A model generated the notes under the pieces. It saw nothing but the letters and a program-made list of their open reading frames with translations, ran no database searches and was not told where the DNA came from. Positions 26,878 through 36,335 of a stretch of 64,000 nucleotides of DNA are shown piece after piece (position 1 is the first letter of the stretch; each line of letters opens with the position of its first letter). The translations under genes and the position numbers were made by a program. The DNA comes from Fuerstiella marisgermanici (GTDB taxonomy: Bacteria > Planctomycetota > Planctomycetia > Planctomycetales > Planctomycetaceae): positions 7,180,001 to 7,244,000 of the forward strand of contig NZ_CP017641.1 in the NCBI RefSeq assembly GCF_001983935.1. The letters are read 5' to 3'.

Positions 26878-28098
26878 CTACTGGCGACTTCGATCCAGCC
26901 GCTGCCGTAGCTCATAGCTGAGGTCTGAAAGCCGGACGCCCGCCTTGTCTATCTGGCGAAGGATCCGGACGTCGATGTGCGTCTTGACGTCCGTGTAGTT
27001 ATCCGGATCGTTCGGCTGCAAACTCATGTCTGCGTACCAGTCTCGGATCACGCCCGCCTGGACCTTTTCAGGCAGCCCAACCAGGTGCTCCCGCGTCTGC
27101 TGCAGGATGTAGCCGCTGTCATAACCGGCGGACTCGTAGATGCGTCCGATGGACGCCAGCATGCCGGACACATCCGACCCGCCCGCCACACTACCGGCCT
27201 GCCCTGTCGACGATCCAATCGACGACAAAAACTCGGAGACGACGCCTGGGATTTCCCGGTCGAACGATCGCCCCAGATTGTTGACGAAATTCTGCTTTTG
27301 TTCCGGCGTGGCAGAATTCCATTGTTTCTGAATCTGATCTCCGAATTGCTGCCTCATCTGCTGAGGCAACGTGCGCCACAATTCGTCCAGAGTTGTCCCG
27401 CCGCCGGTATCGGTCGCGTCATCCGGCCGCCCTGACCCAACGGCCCCGGCCAGCCCGTCGATGAAGCCCGGCAAGTTGAAGCCGTCGCTGCCACCGCCCG
27501 ACGATTCTCCGCCAGAGCTTTCATCGCCGCCCATCCAGCCAGGCAAACTGCTGCTGCCATCGCCCAGTTCGATGTGCTCGTTGTGTAACGGTTCCAGCTC
27601 TTTCTGGTATCGGTCCAAATAATCGTGCCAGTACTCAGGAAAGTACTGCGGCGTCAAAGGTTCGATCCCATCGAGCACGCGACACGCCACGCGGCCGGTG
27701 CCGGATTGCAGAACAGTAGCCTTCAAAGATTCAGACAGCGTGACGGCAAAGAAGGTGATCACCATCACAATAATGCCACCTTTGACCAGGCCGAAGATTC
27801 CGCCCAGATGCCGATCGAAGTCTTTAAACTTGGCCTGCTCCAGCCAGCTGTTCAAAATCCGAGCCAGCATGAAGGCTCCCACCGAGAAGCCCAGATACAG
27901 AATGAACATCGCGATCCAATGACGCAGCGGCTGCTCAACGTTGATCTGAGGTTCGATGGCCGGCGCAAGCTGGTCTGCAAACTTGAAGCACAAAATCAGC
28001 GCAGCGATCCAGGCCAGCTGAGTGACCAGACCGCGTTGAGCTCCCTGCCAAGCGCAATACGCCAAAATTGCCAGAACGACGATGTCGTACCAAACCAT
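26878..28098 (-). CDS. CvpA family membrane protein
   Basis: 406 aa. The N-terminal ~160 residues hold four hydrophobic segments of the CvpA/colicin V production fold (WYDIVVLAILAYCAWQGAQR; TQLAWIAALILCFKFA; WIAMFILYLGFSVGAFMLAR; GGIFGLVKGGIIVMVITFFA). The rest is a long hydrophilic region with a Gly/Ser-rich linker (SSGGESSGGGSDGF) and helical stretches, unusually long for the family (~160-200 aa is common). The upstream neighbour on the same strand is dtd, ~210 bp away. The name reflects family only; its role here is unknown. Confidence 0.8.
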   Translation of the reverse strand: MVWYDIVVLAILAYCAWQGAQRGLVTQLAWIAALILCFKFADQLAPAIEPQINVEQPLRHWIAMFILYLGFSVGAFMLARILNSWLEQAKFKDFDRHLGGIFGLVKGGIIVMVITFFAVTLSESLKATVLQSGTGRVACRVLDGIEPLTPQYFPEYWHDYLDRYQKELEPLHNEHIELGDGSSSLPGWMGGDESSGGESSGGGSDGFNLPGFIDGLAGAVGSGRPDDATDTGGGTTLDELWRTLPQQMRQQFGDQIQKQWNSATPEQKQNFVNNLGRSFDREIPGVVSEFLSSIGSSTGQAGSVAGGSDVSGMLASIGRIYESAGYDSGYILQQTREHLVGLPEKVQAGVIRDWYADMSLQPNDPDNYTDVKTHIDVRILRQIDKAGVRLSDLSYELRQRLDRSRQ

Positions 28099-28308
28099 GA
28101 TTCCCGTCCCATTTCCAACCTTCGGACAGCCGTGCCCGCAGCCAGCGAAGTATAGGTGGTTTGAGCCAAACCCGGAAAGAGGGAATTTCAGACGGGATTA
28201 CACGCCCCGGACGACCGCTGGTCACCAGACTTTCCGATCGAATCGGTTTCGAACCGGCCGCAGGAATGGTTACGGTCAATTGCTCGAATCCAGACGAGAT
28301 CGGCCTCG

Positions 28309-28758
28309 TTAAAACTGCTTGCGGCTGTCAAGCATCAGAGTCACCGGGCCATCATTGACCAAAGCAACGTCCATATCCGCCTGAAACGTACCTGCCTCAA
28401 CGGGCACTCCAAGGCCTCGCAGTTCCGCCACGAAACTTTGATACAGACGATTAGCCAGTTCCGGCCGCGCGGCTGCAATAAAACTTGGGCGACGACCTTT
28501 GCGACAATCGCCGAGCAACGTGAACTGGCTGACAACCAACGCCGCTCCGCCGATGTCTTTTAGATCGAGATTCATCTTGTCATCGTCATCTTCGAAGACT
28601 CGTAAGCCGGCAACCTTGGCCGCCAGCCAGATGACGTCCTGTTGACTGTCGTCGGCCGCGACACCAAGCAGAATCAAAAAACCGGCTTCGATCTTTCCCA
28701 CGATGTCGCCGTCGACCGTGACGGAGGCCTGGGAAACTCGTTGAACAACGGCACGCAT
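28309..28758 (-). CDS. dtd: D-aminoacyl-tRNA deacylase
   Basis: 149 aa, the standard length. It hydrolyses D-aminoacyl-tRNA (and Gly-tRNA-Ala) to protect translation. It starts [17 protein letters not shown]. The catalytic block SQFTLLGD is at residues 77-84 and the second signature GPVT at 138-141 ([10 protein letters not shown]). It is cytosolic and dimeric by family. It lies 21 bp after the metallophosphoesterase gene on the same strand, so it may be the last gene of that operon. Confidence 0.97.
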   Translation of the reverse strand: MRAVVQRVSQASVTVDGDIVGKIEAGFLILLGVAADDSQQDVIWLAAKVAGLRVFEDDDDKMNLDLKDIGGAALVVSQFTLLGDCRKGRRPSFIAAARPELANRLYQSFVAELRGLGVPVEAGTFQADMDVALVNDGPVTLMLDSRKQF

Positions 28759-28779
28759 GTTTCACTTTCAGATTCGCAA

Positions 28780-29604
28780 TCAAAACCGACCAGCACGCCG
28801 TTCGCGCGATGGCAGGATTTCCAGACAGGTTGTCCACCAACCAGTCAACACAGTTTCGGTGAACTCGTCGGGAAGATGCTCCGCACGCATTTCGGCAGCC
28901 AGTCGCTTGTGATCATAGACCACCGGTACGAACTCCACCGAGACGTCGACACCACTTCCGTGAAAAGTGCAGGGAAGGGCATTCGAATTTTTTTCGCCGC
29001 CGATTTCGACAATCGAGTACCAGACGTTCGTTGAGCCATCATTCTCCGGCCGCCCCAACACACCGACGTTAATGTAGCGACGTCCGCCGCTCAGTTCACG
29101 CTGCCAGTGGATGCCGGAATGAGTTCCGACAATCACGTCGGCGTTGTATTCGTCAGCGAGTCGATTCAGGAACGCTGTACTGGTTGAAGACTCCCACAAG
29201 AATTCGTTTGTTCGTCGAGGACTGCCATGGCACAGCAACACGCGCAGGCCATCTACTTTCAGTCGTATCTCAGAAGGCAATTCCCGAAGCCACGCTTTGT
29301 TAGTATCGCAGGTGTTCGCCAGAGTGTAGTCGTAGCTTAACTGAGCGAAGTGGTTATCTTTCGGATCGGTGTAGCCGCATTGGCAGTCGTTCAATTCGTT
29401 ACCGATGCTGTCGTCATAGTTGCCTTGAATGCACGCTACATTGTGCCGTTGCAGGATCGGAAACACTCGGTCAGGATGCGGGCCGAAGGCACCAAGGTCG
29501 CCAAGGCAATACATGGCATCAACACCACGAGCCCTGGCATCAGCGATCGCCTGTTCCAGCGCGAGATAGTTGCTGTAGAGTCCTCCGAACAACGCGAGCT
29601 TCAT
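28780..29604 (-). CDS. Calcineurin-like metallophosphoesterase (MPP superfamily)
   Basis: 274 aa from ATG 29604, which overlaps the radical SAM stop codon as ATGA. The five MPP motifs are visible: ALFGGLYSN (first Asp position occupied by Gly), CLGDLGAFGPHPD, IQGNYDD, VLLCHGSPR and IVGTHSGIHW. The N-terminal D-x-H motif is therefore altered (FGGLYSN), which may change the metal site. C-terminal part: INVGVLGRPENDGSTNVWYSIVE. It is cytosolic and its substrate is unknown. Translational coupling to the radical SAM and FAD genes suggests a common pathway. Confidence 0.85.
   Translation of the reverse strand: MKLALFGGLYSNYLALEQAIADARARGVDAMYCLGDLGAFGPHPDRVFPILQRHNVACIQGNYDDSIGNELNDCQCGYTDPKDNHFAQLSYDYTLANTCDTNKAWLRELPSEIRLKVDGLRVLLCHGSPRRTNEFLWESSTSTAFLNRLADEYNADVIVGTHSGIHWQRELSGGRRYINVGVLGRPENDGSTNVWYSIVEIGGEKNSNALPCTFHGSGVDVSVEFVPVVYDHKRLAAEMRAEHLPDEFTETVLTGWWTTCLEILPSRERRAGRF
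28972..28979 (+). other. GGGAAGGG, a GGGNAGGG match not pointing to dif
   Basis: The only GGGNAGGG variant right of dif on the + strand; N is A rather than C. Confidence 0.2.
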
Positions 29605-30521
29605 GTTTCGGAACTCGCCGTCGGATTTCGCAGCGTCGTGTTCGAACAAATCGCACCGTACTGATAGCACGTGTAGCACGCTCCGTGACTCAACGGAAAC
29701 TCGCCCAACGATTCCGCCAGCGTGTCACCCTTCTTTCCGTCCGACGCTTCCAGTAAAATCGGACAGACGAACACCCCGCGATTCGTAATGACTCGACTGT
29801 GATGACACAGCAACTGGTCCCGATCGAAGCCGTGCATCATTTGCGGCGTGATCCGTTCCGTAGATTGATATCCCTCGGTTCGATTCTCTTCAGCCCCGAT
29901 CTTCAGACGCGGTAGAATTTTCAGACGCGGCCGTCGACAACCGTGCGCCTTTAACACACGGCGGAACTGTTCGAGGATGTCATCGCTTTCAGAATCGTCC
30001 CAGGTTTGAGTCATTGTGATGATCGGCAGGAAGTCGTGTTCGCACAATAGTTCAACGCCCCTCATCGCTCGTTCGAACGTGCCTTCACCACGCACCGGAT
30101 CGTTGATGTCCGGCGTCGGGCCATCAATAGAAACTCGCAACTCCAAACTAAAGCCAGACTCGTCTTCAGCGCGCCGCAATTCCTGCAGCCATTCGGTTTT
30201 CAATACTGTGCCGTTCGTTAACACAGTCGCCGGGCCATACTGCAGAGTGCGTTGCAGCATCGGAACAAGGTCTTTGTTCAGAAACGGCTCACCACCGGTG
30301 AAGTAATACTCCCGCACTCCGTACGCGATCGATTCGGCTAAAGCGGCTTCAACCTGCTGCAGGGTTAAGAATTCGAAGCTGTGATTGTGAGGACTGCAAC
30401 TGATGAAGCAGTGTCGACACGTGAGATTGCAGACCGTGCCCGAAACCTGGAACCACAATTCGTCCAACGATCGCAGCTCAATGTTTGGAACAGTCTCATC
30501 AGGCAACGTCGCGGACTTCAT
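29601..30521 (-). CDS. Radical SAM protein with SPASM/twitch-like Cys-rich C-terminus
   Basis: 306 aa. The [4Fe-4S]-binding CxxxCxxC is at residues 31-38 (VCNLTCRHC). SAM-contact segments are YYFTGGEPFLNKDL and VLTNGT; ELRVSIDGP fits the beta-4/beta-5 region. The last ~70 residues add seven more Cys (CHHSRVITNRGVFVCP; CYTCYQYGAIC), suggesting a partial auxiliary cluster domain. It starts inside the stop of the FAD oxidoreductase gene (ATGA at 30518-30521) and its own stop overlaps the next start. Substrate unknown; peptide or small-molecule modification are both possible. Confidence 0.88.
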   Translation of the reverse strand: MKSATLPDETVPNIELRSLDELWFQVSGTVCNLTCRHCFISCSPHNHSFEFLTLQQVEAALAESIAYGVREYYFTGGEPFLNKDLVPMLQRTLQYGPATVLTNGTVLKTEWLQELRRAEDESGFSLELRVSIDGPTPDINDPVRGEGTFERAMRGVELLCEHDFLPIITMTQTWDDSESDDILEQFRRVLKAHGCRRPRLKILPRLKIGAEENRTEGYQSTERITPQMMHGFDRDQLLCHHSRVITNRGVFVCPILLEASDGKKGDTLAESLGEFPLSHGACYTCYQYGAICSNTTLRNPTASSET

Positions 30522-31738
30522 GCGTTCGCTCCGTTTGTAGAAGCAAAGTGTTCAAACACCTGATCGACCTGCTGCAGCCCGATTTGCATTAGAAATCGAG
30601 AATCGCGGCCATAGCTGGCGGCACCCAGAATGTAAAAGTTGGGCTCCGGATTCTGAAGTAACTCACACCCCGTCGAGGTCTGCTGCAGGCAGTCGTTGGA
30701 AGATTCTCCCAGCAGGTGAGCCGCAAGTTTGATCGGCCCGTCCGTCGCGTAGCATCGATGGATCTGCAGTTCGCGGAACGGATCGGTGTTCGGGCGGTAA
30801 CCGGGGTTAGCGATGATATGGTCGCAGAAAATGCGCTCCACCCTGCCCTCGCCTGATTCCGGATTCGTGAACAGCTTCACCGCGAATCCGGATTCTGTCT
30901 GTTCGATTTCATCAACATGCAGACCGGGCCTCCAATCAACGATCGGATCGTCACCAACTGCCAGCCGGTTGGCTCGATCAGTAAGCTCCGCGCGCATCGG
31001 CAACGGATCATCGATCACTTGTCGTAATGGCTTGTCACAATTGCCTCGCGTGATCCATGTGATTTTGGTAGCGGCGTCATCGCCGGCGAGGTCCGCCAGC
31101 AGGCACACCGACGTCGCTGCCGAGTATCCGCTGCCAATCACGAGGGAGTGCCGGCCTCGATACCGATCGCCTTCCGCGCCGGCCACGTTGGGGATGCCAT
31201 AGTCGCTATCAGTCAGCAATAACTGTTCGCCGACACACGGCATCCCCCCTGCCCCGACGAAATGGTGTCGTGACGTGAATCCCGAACAATCCAGCAACAC
31301 GTCCGCGTCGAAAATTCGTTCGCCGTCATTGGTGCGTACCAGAATCCGAAACGGCTGGTCGGCTCGACCTGGCTGACCAATGCGATCGGACTTACCGAAT
31401 GCGCGACGACTCACGGCAACGACTTCGTGTTGAGTCAGCACGCAACCGGACAGCGCCGTACTATTCGCGAGCGGCCGCAGATAACGTTCGCAAAACTGTC
31501 CACCGTGAAGCAAATCGTCCAAAGCCGGCGGCTGCTGATCTGCTATGAGGCTCCGGCCGACTGTTGAGCTGTTCATTCCAAACGGCGTGAACAGTGGAAC
31601 GTGCTTCCACCGCTGAATAGCGTCTCCAATATCGCCGCGTTCGAGGACCGTTACGTCGAAGCCCTGGCTGACAGCTTTCACAGCCGCTTCAAGTCCGATC
31701 GGTCCGGCACCAACAATGACAAGGCGATTCTTCTGCAT
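30518..31738 (-). CDS. FAD/NAD(P)-dependent oxidoreductase (flavin monooxygenase-like)
   Basis: 406 aa from ATG 31738; the longer frame to 31771 begins with poorly fitting residues. FAD motif LVIVGAGPIGLEAAVKA at the N-terminus and a second Rossmann motif SLVIGSGYSAATSVCLLA near the middle give the two-dinucleotide fold of FMO/thioredoxin-reductase-like enzymes. Other blocks are DVLLDCSGFTSRHH, IIANPGYRPNTDPF and FYILGAASYGRDSRFLMQIG at the end. It is the first gene of a coupled three-gene operon with the radical SAM and phosphoesterase genes. Substrate unknown. Confidence 0.85.
   Translation of the reverse strand: MQKNRLVIVGAGPIGLEAAVKAVSQGFDVTVLERGDIGDAIQRWKHVPLFTPFGMNSSTVGRSLIADQQPPALDDLLHGGQFCERYLRPLANSTALSGCVLTQHEVVAVSRRAFGKSDRIGQPGRADQPFRILVRTNDGERIFDADVLLDCSGFTSRHHFVGAGGMPCVGEQLLLTDSDYGIPNVAGAEGDRYRGRHSLVIGSGYSAATSVCLLADLAGDDAATKITWITRGNCDKPLRQVIDDPLPMRAELTDRANRLAVGDDPIVDWRPGLHVDEIEQTESGFAVKLFTNPESGEGRVERIFCDHIIANPGYRPNTDPFRELQIHRCYATDGPIKLAAHLLGESSNDCLQQTSTGCELLQNPEPNFYILGAASYGRDSRFLMQIGLQQVDQVFEHFASTNGANA
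30841..30848 (-). other. KOPS-like octamer GGGCAGGG pointing to dif
   Basis: Nearest right-hand copy to dif; purine-preceded, - strand. Confidence 0.55.
31247..31254 (-). other. KOPS-like octamer GGGCAGGG pointing to dif
   Basis: Purine-preceded, - strand; in the extended context GTCGGGGCAGGG shared with 31979 and 60649. Confidence 0.55.
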
Positions 31739-31846
31739 AGTGCCGCAGGTGTACACAAAGTCGCGGCTCATCGCATCCGTCGACAGACATAATCCGACAG
31801 CAAACCCGCGAAGAATGCCCTCACCGCATGGGCCATGTGAGCTGCG

Positions 31847-32965
31847 TTACAAGTCCGTAGAGGCCACGGCGCGATCATACGTCAACCCATCCATGCTGAT
31901 TTGCGGTTCACGATCCACCAACAGGTCTGCCAGCAGCGCGCCGGTTCCCGGCGACATCTGAAGCCCCGACCGAAAGTGCCCTGCCCCGACAAACAGGTTT
32001 TCAAATTTGGGGACTCGCCCAAGGAACGGCAACTCATCTGGCGAGCCCGGCCGCAAACCAGCCCAACACTTCACCACTTCAGCCTTACCGAGTTCCGGGA
32101 CCAGCGACGCCGCGAATGTCAACAGCCCGGAAATAGCGTCCGCAGTCGTACGTTTTTCGAAGCCAACGTGCTCTTCCGTCGCGCCAACCAGAATCAGCCC
32201 GTCGGTCCGAGGCACAAGGTAACGTCGTCCCTGCTCAACAACGCACGAAAACGGAAGACGATTGGCCTTCAGCAACGCGATCTGCCCGCGCACTGGTTTC
32301 ACCGGCAGCGAAATACTGAGCGGAGCAAGAACCTGATTCGTCCACGATCCAGCTGTCACGCAAATTCGATCGGCGGCAAACGTGTGATCGAATGTCGACG
32401 CCGTCACGAACCCGTCGTTGCCTGCAGTGAGTCGCACTCCATCGACGTACTCAACAATCTCAACCCCAACATCCCGGCAGGCCGCTGCAAGAGCTTTCAT
32501 GTGACGCGGATTCCGCACCTGGCCAAAGTCGGGCAACACTACACCGTGTTCAAACGTCTCGTGCAGATCAGGAACATGCTGTTCCAGACCTGTTCGGTCC
32601 AGGGTGAGCACATGAAGACGTTCGGCTTGCCATGCCTGAACCTGCTCGCCGAAGAGTCCATCATCTGTTGGTAGTTCGACCGCACCGCACTGACGAAACC
32701 CGTTATCGATTCCGGTACGATCTTTCAACAGGGCCGCCAGTCCCTTCCACATCTCGTGACTGTAAGATCTCAGCCGCGCTTCGGGCGTAGTTGCCTGGGA
32801 GAGATTACCTGGCGGCAACATGCCGGCCCCCGCCCACGACGCTTCACGCCCCACCGACTGACGGTCCACGACTGTAACCGCCCTGCCCTGCTCTACCAGT
32901 TTTAATGCAGTCGTGAGCCCGATGACTCCGCCGCCGATGATCAGAATGTCTGTTGAAGAATTCAC
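31847..32965 (-). CDS. thiO: Glycine oxidase ThiO
   Basis: 372 aa. This FAD enzyme of the DAO family oxidises glycine to iminoglycine (dehydroglycine) for the thiazole moiety of thiamine. It begins with the FAD motif DILIIGGGVIGLTTALKL, has REASWAGAGMLPPGN (family signature), VKPVRGQIALLKA, and the C-terminal WAGLRPGSPDELPFLGRVP with FVGAGHFRSGLQMSPGTG. It sits 108 bp upstream of the FAD/radical SAM operon on the same strand and may be co-transcribed. No other thi genes are in the window, so another amine oxidase of this family is possible. Confidence 0.88.
   Translation of the reverse strand: MNSSTDILIIGGGVIGLTTALKLVEQGRAVTVVDRQSVGREASWAGAGMLPPGNLSQATTPEARLRSYSHEMWKGLAALLKDRTGIDNGFRQCGAVELPTDDGLFGEQVQAWQAERLHVLTLDRTGLEQHVPDLHETFEHGVVLPDFGQVRNPRHMKALAAACRDVGVEIVEYVDGVRLTAGNDGFVTASTFDHTFAADRICVTAGSWTNQVLAPLSISLPVKPVRGQIALLKANRLPFSCVVEQGRRYLVPRTDGLILVGATEEHVGFEKRTTADAISGLLTFAASLVPELGKAEVVKCWAGLRPGSPDELPFLGRVPKFENLFVGAGHFRSGLQMSPGTGALLADLLVDREPQISMDGLTYDRAVASTDL
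31979..31986 (-). other. KOPS-like octamer GGGCAGGG pointing to dif
   Basis: Purine-preceded, - strand, inside thiO. Confidence 0.55.
32884..32891 (-). other. KOPS-like octamer GGGCAGGG pointing to dif
   Basis: Purine-preceded, - strand, inside thiO. Confidence 0.55.
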
Positions 32966-33301
32966 GAAAGGTACTGTTGAGGTCTATGTATAGCCGGAGT
33001 CGGTTCAGCAGCGCGTGCTATCTGTCGCCTGAAGGAACAAACAGTTGCGCGGCGCTGAGTATATGTCACCGTCGCAACGTATCCAACAGACGCAGTCACC
33101 CAGCCCGCGTTTACGAAATTCGATCACGCGTTTCAGTCGGTGCCGCTTGCCGAGTGGCACTTCGCCGCAGGCGACTGCAGTACATTGCCGATCGCCGTAC
33201 GATTCCACTTGCGGCCTTCTGGGAAGCCGACTCCGCGTAGATTCGGCGAAGCTGAGAGTCCAGCTCGGCAAGCAGGACCCAAATTACGTTCCATGAACGC
33301 T
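32966..33301. other. Intergenic between tag and thiO
   Basis: About 335 bp. Short overlapping frames exist on both strands but none has a convincing start or family resemblance. It may contain a decayed or interspersed repeat; I cannot demonstrate it from one copy. Confidence 0.3.
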
Positions 33302-33943
33302 TCACGACTTCGGCCGGCGAAATTTCTTCCGCAGTTTCTCCACCGTGTCGTACTGCGAACAACCAATAAGATGATCATTCACCATGCCCATTGCCTGCAT
33401 AAAGGCATAGGCGGTGGTTGGGCCGACGAATTTCCAGCCAAGTTTCTTCAATGCCTTCGACATCGCCATAGCTTCGTCACACGTCGTTCGTTGATAGGCT
33501 TCGGCCTTCGAAGTGAGCGGCACCCTGCCCTGCTCTTTCGGTTCCCATTGCCAGAACCACGCGGCCAGCGAACCGAAGTCACGTTCCATTTCAATGGCGC
33601 GTTGAGCGTTATTGATCGTCGCTTCGATCTTGCCCCGATGGCGGACAATGCCTTCGTCTTTCAGCAGCCTGGTGACTTGAGGTGACTTAAACTTCGCCAC
33701 CGCGTGAAAATCGAAATCGTGAAACGCCGCTCGAAAGTGCTCCCGCTTCCGCAAAATTGTGAGCCAGCTTAGGCCCGACTGAAAACCTTCGAGGCAAATC
33801 TTTTCGAACAGCCGGCGATCATCGTCCACCGGGCAAGCCCATTCGGCGTTGTGATACAACACATAATCATCATGCCCCTCGCACCACCAGCACCGAGGCT
33901 GTTTGTCGTCGAGATAAGAAATTCCGACTCCGTCATTAGCCAT
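33302..33943 (-). CDS. tag: DNA-3-methyladenine glycosylase I
   Basis: 213 aa from ATG 33943; the frame opens four codons earlier with TTG. It removes 3-methyladenine from alkylated DNA in base-excision repair. Tag features: PRCWWCEGHDDYVLYHNAEW at the N-terminus (zinc-binding Cys and the YH..EW block), FEKICLEGFQSGLSWLTILRKR, IVRHRGKIEATINNA, and KKLGWKFVGPTTAYAFMQAMG with MVNDH near the end. Monocistronic. Confidence 0.95.
   Translation of the reverse strand: MANDGVGISYLDDKQPRCWWCEGHDDYVLYHNAEWACPVDDDRRLFEKICLEGFQSGLSWLTILRKREHFRAAFHDFDFHAVAKFKSPQVTRLLKDEGIVRHRGKIEATINNAQRAIEMERDFGSLAAWFWQWEPKEQGRVPLTSKAEAYQRTTCDEAMAMSKALKKLGWKFVGPTTAYAFMQAMGMVNDHLIGCSQYDTVEKLRKKFRRPKS
33523..33530 (-). 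other. KOPS-like octamer GGGCAGGG pointing to dif
   Basis: Purine-preceded, - strand, inside tag. Confidence 0.55.
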
Positions 33944-34266
33944 GTTCAAACGCAATCCCGTACAGCAGTGGTCAAGTGTTCAGTCGCACGAAAACGGGGC
34001 ATGTTCAATATAGCAACGCGCCCGAACTGCACTTCAGCAGGCGATTCGCTCGCATGTGGAATTTACCACAGACTGGTGTGCATAATTTGAACACTTACGG
34101 GCTCGAACACGCGTGCTTCTGGACTCCCGCAGAAACCATGAATTTGGTTAGAAAAGCTTAAATTCACGAGTTTAGCAGCAGATTCTGGCGGGGCATTCGA
34201 TCAGAATCCGTTTAGAGGGATTCCCCGCCTACCCCATTATCCAGATTCTTCCCCGGAGAGACAGGT
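33944..34266. other. Intergenic upstream of the pseudopilin gene
   Basis: About 320 bp between divergent tag and the DUF1559 gene. AT-rich patches occur near 34138-34170 but no clear -35/-10 pair. A GGAGAG Shine-Dalgarno lies ~6 nt before the ATG at 34267. Confidence 0.3.
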
Positions 34267-35400
34267 ATGTTGAAAACAAACAGCGGAATTGGCGCTCGGA
34301 GCACCAATCGCCGCCGAGCTGGTTTTACGTTGATCGAACTACTAGTGGTCATCTCCATCATCGCAACTCTGATGTCCCTGATCCTCCCCGCCATCCAAAA
34401 CGCGCGGGAAGCCGGAAGAAGAACTCAGTGCCTCAATAACATTCGCAATGTCACCGTGGCGTTGCTCAATTTTGCTTCCTCAAACAAGAGTCGGCTGCCA
34501 GCATTGAGTTACTACAATCGCAACCCGGGGAGCATGGTCCCGTCGTTTTCCGATGGTCGAAGCTGGGTTGTAGAAGTGCTTCCGTTTATGGATCAGCAAG
34601 GAACGTATGACCGTTGGGATAATGCTCTACCTTGGGACAGCGCAGTCGTGAACTCAAATGGCGCCCGGAATATTAATTTGGCCGGTGAACTCTATATCGA
34701 GGCGTTGGCTTGTCCGAACGATGAAAGTGCGTTCTCTATTCCGGGCGGGTTGTCATACGTTGCCAACGCTGGGTTTGGAGACTCCACGGTCGGTGCCGAC
34801 GAGATGGTTCAGGATCCTGGACACTCGTTTCATGCCGAAGACTTCGATTGGGACAGTAACGGCACGACGCTTGAAGTCACTGACACCAAGTTGACGCGCG
34901 ATACTGGCGTTTTTTGGTCAGAGTTTGGTTCTGTACCAAGTACTTCGAACCCGAGCGCGACCATCGGAAAGATATACGATGGCTCTGGAAACACCATTAT
35001 GCTTTCCGAAAACATCAATGCAGGGCAAGGAAACTGGGCAAATCCCAGTCTGAACAGTTGTGGCATGATGTATCCGATCAGCGGTGCTCCATCCACCCCC
35101 GGGCAAACTGACCGGGCTTCGAACGCGGTGCTCGGGAATACTCCCACAGCAATCCTACCTGGAACTCAACCGTACATTAACCAACGTAAGACCGGCCCGG
35201 AGGGCGCTCCATTTCCTAGTTCAAACCATCCAGGAATCGTAGTGGTTTCAATGTGTGACGGTTCAGCGAAGACGATCAGTGAGAACCTGGATGAATATGT
35301 GTACACCCAGTTGCTAACCCCCTCAGCCTCAAGGCTTCGGACATTGGCAACTGCAACACAGTTTGTCCCTGAAAAGCCAGTCAGCGCGGACTCTTTCTAG
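34267..35400 (+). CDS. DUF1559 protein with type II pseudopilin N-terminus
   Basis: 377 aa. The prepilin-like signal is RRRAGFTLIELLVVISIIA, with cleavage expected after Gly19 and before Phe20, then a hydrophobic helix. REAGRRTQCLNNIRNVTVAL is the standard DUF1559 continuation. The C-terminus has the family's FPSSNHPGIVVVSMCDGSAK-like H-x-G...DGS block (residues ~318-338). These proteins are present in tens to hundreds of copies in planctomycetes and are probably exported fibre or surface proteins; exact role unknown. A strong GGAGAG ribosome site precedes the ATG. Confidence 0.95.
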   Translation: MLKTNSGIGARSTNRRRAGFTLIELLVVISIIATLMSLILPAIQNAREAGRRTQCLNNIRNVTVALLNFASSNKSRLPALSYYNRNPGSMVPSFSDGRSWVVEVLPFMDQQGTYDRWDNALPWDSAVVNSNGARNINLAGELYIEALACPNDESAFSIPGGLSYVANAGFGDSTVGADEMVQDPGHSFHAEDFDWDSNGTTLEVTDTKLTRDTGVFWSEFGSVPSTSNPSATIGKIYDGSGNTIMLSENINAGQGNWANPSLNSCGMMYPISGAPSTPGQTDRASNAVLGNTPTAILPGTQPYINQRKTGPEGAPFPSSNHPGIVVVSMCDGSAKTISENLDEYVYTQLLTPSASRLRTLATATQFVPEKPVSADSF

Positions 35401-35586
35401 ACATGGATCTTGCGATAATGTGCGTGAGCACATCAGGCTCCCTGCGGCATTTAATTAGCACTCATTCCCCCGTTTTACTTGCATTACCCGGTTGCCCCGA
35501 CTAGCCTCGTCACATAAACACGGAGCGGTCGGTTGCTCAGGGAGTTTTTAGCGTTCTCAGGATTGGTTTCTTTAGGGTTTCGTTAC

Positions 35587-36156
35587 ATGTCTAAAATCAC
35601 CATAGCACTGCTGTCCTTCTTGTTGCCTGCTGCCAGTCTGCAAGCGGATGTCATAACGATGGGAAGTCATGCAATAGCATTCACGCCGTCGCTCACTCCT
35701 ATCGGATCTGGAACCTTTACAAACGGCGCTGCAGCTCCTGATGTTTCCGAGTCGTACACGCTTGGGTCGAATACCGCAACTTTCAGCTTCAACTTGACGG
35801 ATGACGGAGCTGTCGCGCCAGGCGCAGCTAACTTCCTTGAGCTGGCCGTCGACTTAGGGGGGTTCTTGACGACTGGTGAGAACATCACTTGGGAACTCTC
35901 GTCTTTGATCTTCGCTAGCGGTGCTGACATTTTTTCGGTCACTCAGCTCACAGGTGCCGCGGCGGTCAGTATCACGCATAACAGCGATGACATGATCACA
36001 ATTCAAACTCCGACTGCGACGGCGAACCAAAGTTACACATTTCTAATCACCGATGATTTGACTGCAGCGACAGTGCCAGAACCGTCGAGCTTTGCTCTGC
36101 TGATTCTCGGAGGAGCTGGTTTTTGGGGCGTGCGGCGTCGACGTCGCCAAGGCTAA
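35587..36156 (+). CDS. PEP-CTERM sorting-domain exported protein
   Basis: 189 aa from ATG 35587 (the open frame begins upstream, but MSKITIALLSFLLPAASLQA is a clean signal peptide). The body is Ser/Thr-rich and beta-rich with low charge. The C-terminus carries the motif VPEPSSFALLILGGAGFWG followed by a polybasic end (VRRRRRQG), the exosortase-type PEP-CTERM anchor. It is probably processed by exosortase and placed on the surface or in the extracellular matrix. The next genes are unrelated. Confidence 0.9.
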   Translation: MSKITIALLSFLLPAASLQADVITMGSHAIAFTPSLTPIGSGTFTNGAAAPDVSESYTLGSNTATFSFNLTDDGAVAPGAANFLELAVDLGGFLTTGENITWELSSLIFASGADIFSVTQLTGAAAVSITHNSDDMITIQTPTATANQSYTFLITDDLTAATVPEPSSFALLILGGAGFWGVRRRRRQG

Positions 36157-36335
36157 GCCGACTCGGCGTGGTGCCCGCTCAAATACGGATCTGCAATCCC
36201 AGCACGGTAGCAATCTTGTCACCGTTGGGTGGCACGTCCGTGAACAGCGTGTGTTGCGAAGCAACAGGAAGCCGCTCTAACGGTCGCCAGCCAGTGAAGG
36301 GCCTCGTGCTGATTCCAGCGTCGATATGGAGTGGC

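Noticed and set aside
28972..28979. GGGAAGGG on + right of dif as a KOPS site
   Set aside because: The polarised set here is GGGCAGGG with a 5' purine; this variant has a different N and the wrong orientation, so it is counted as background.
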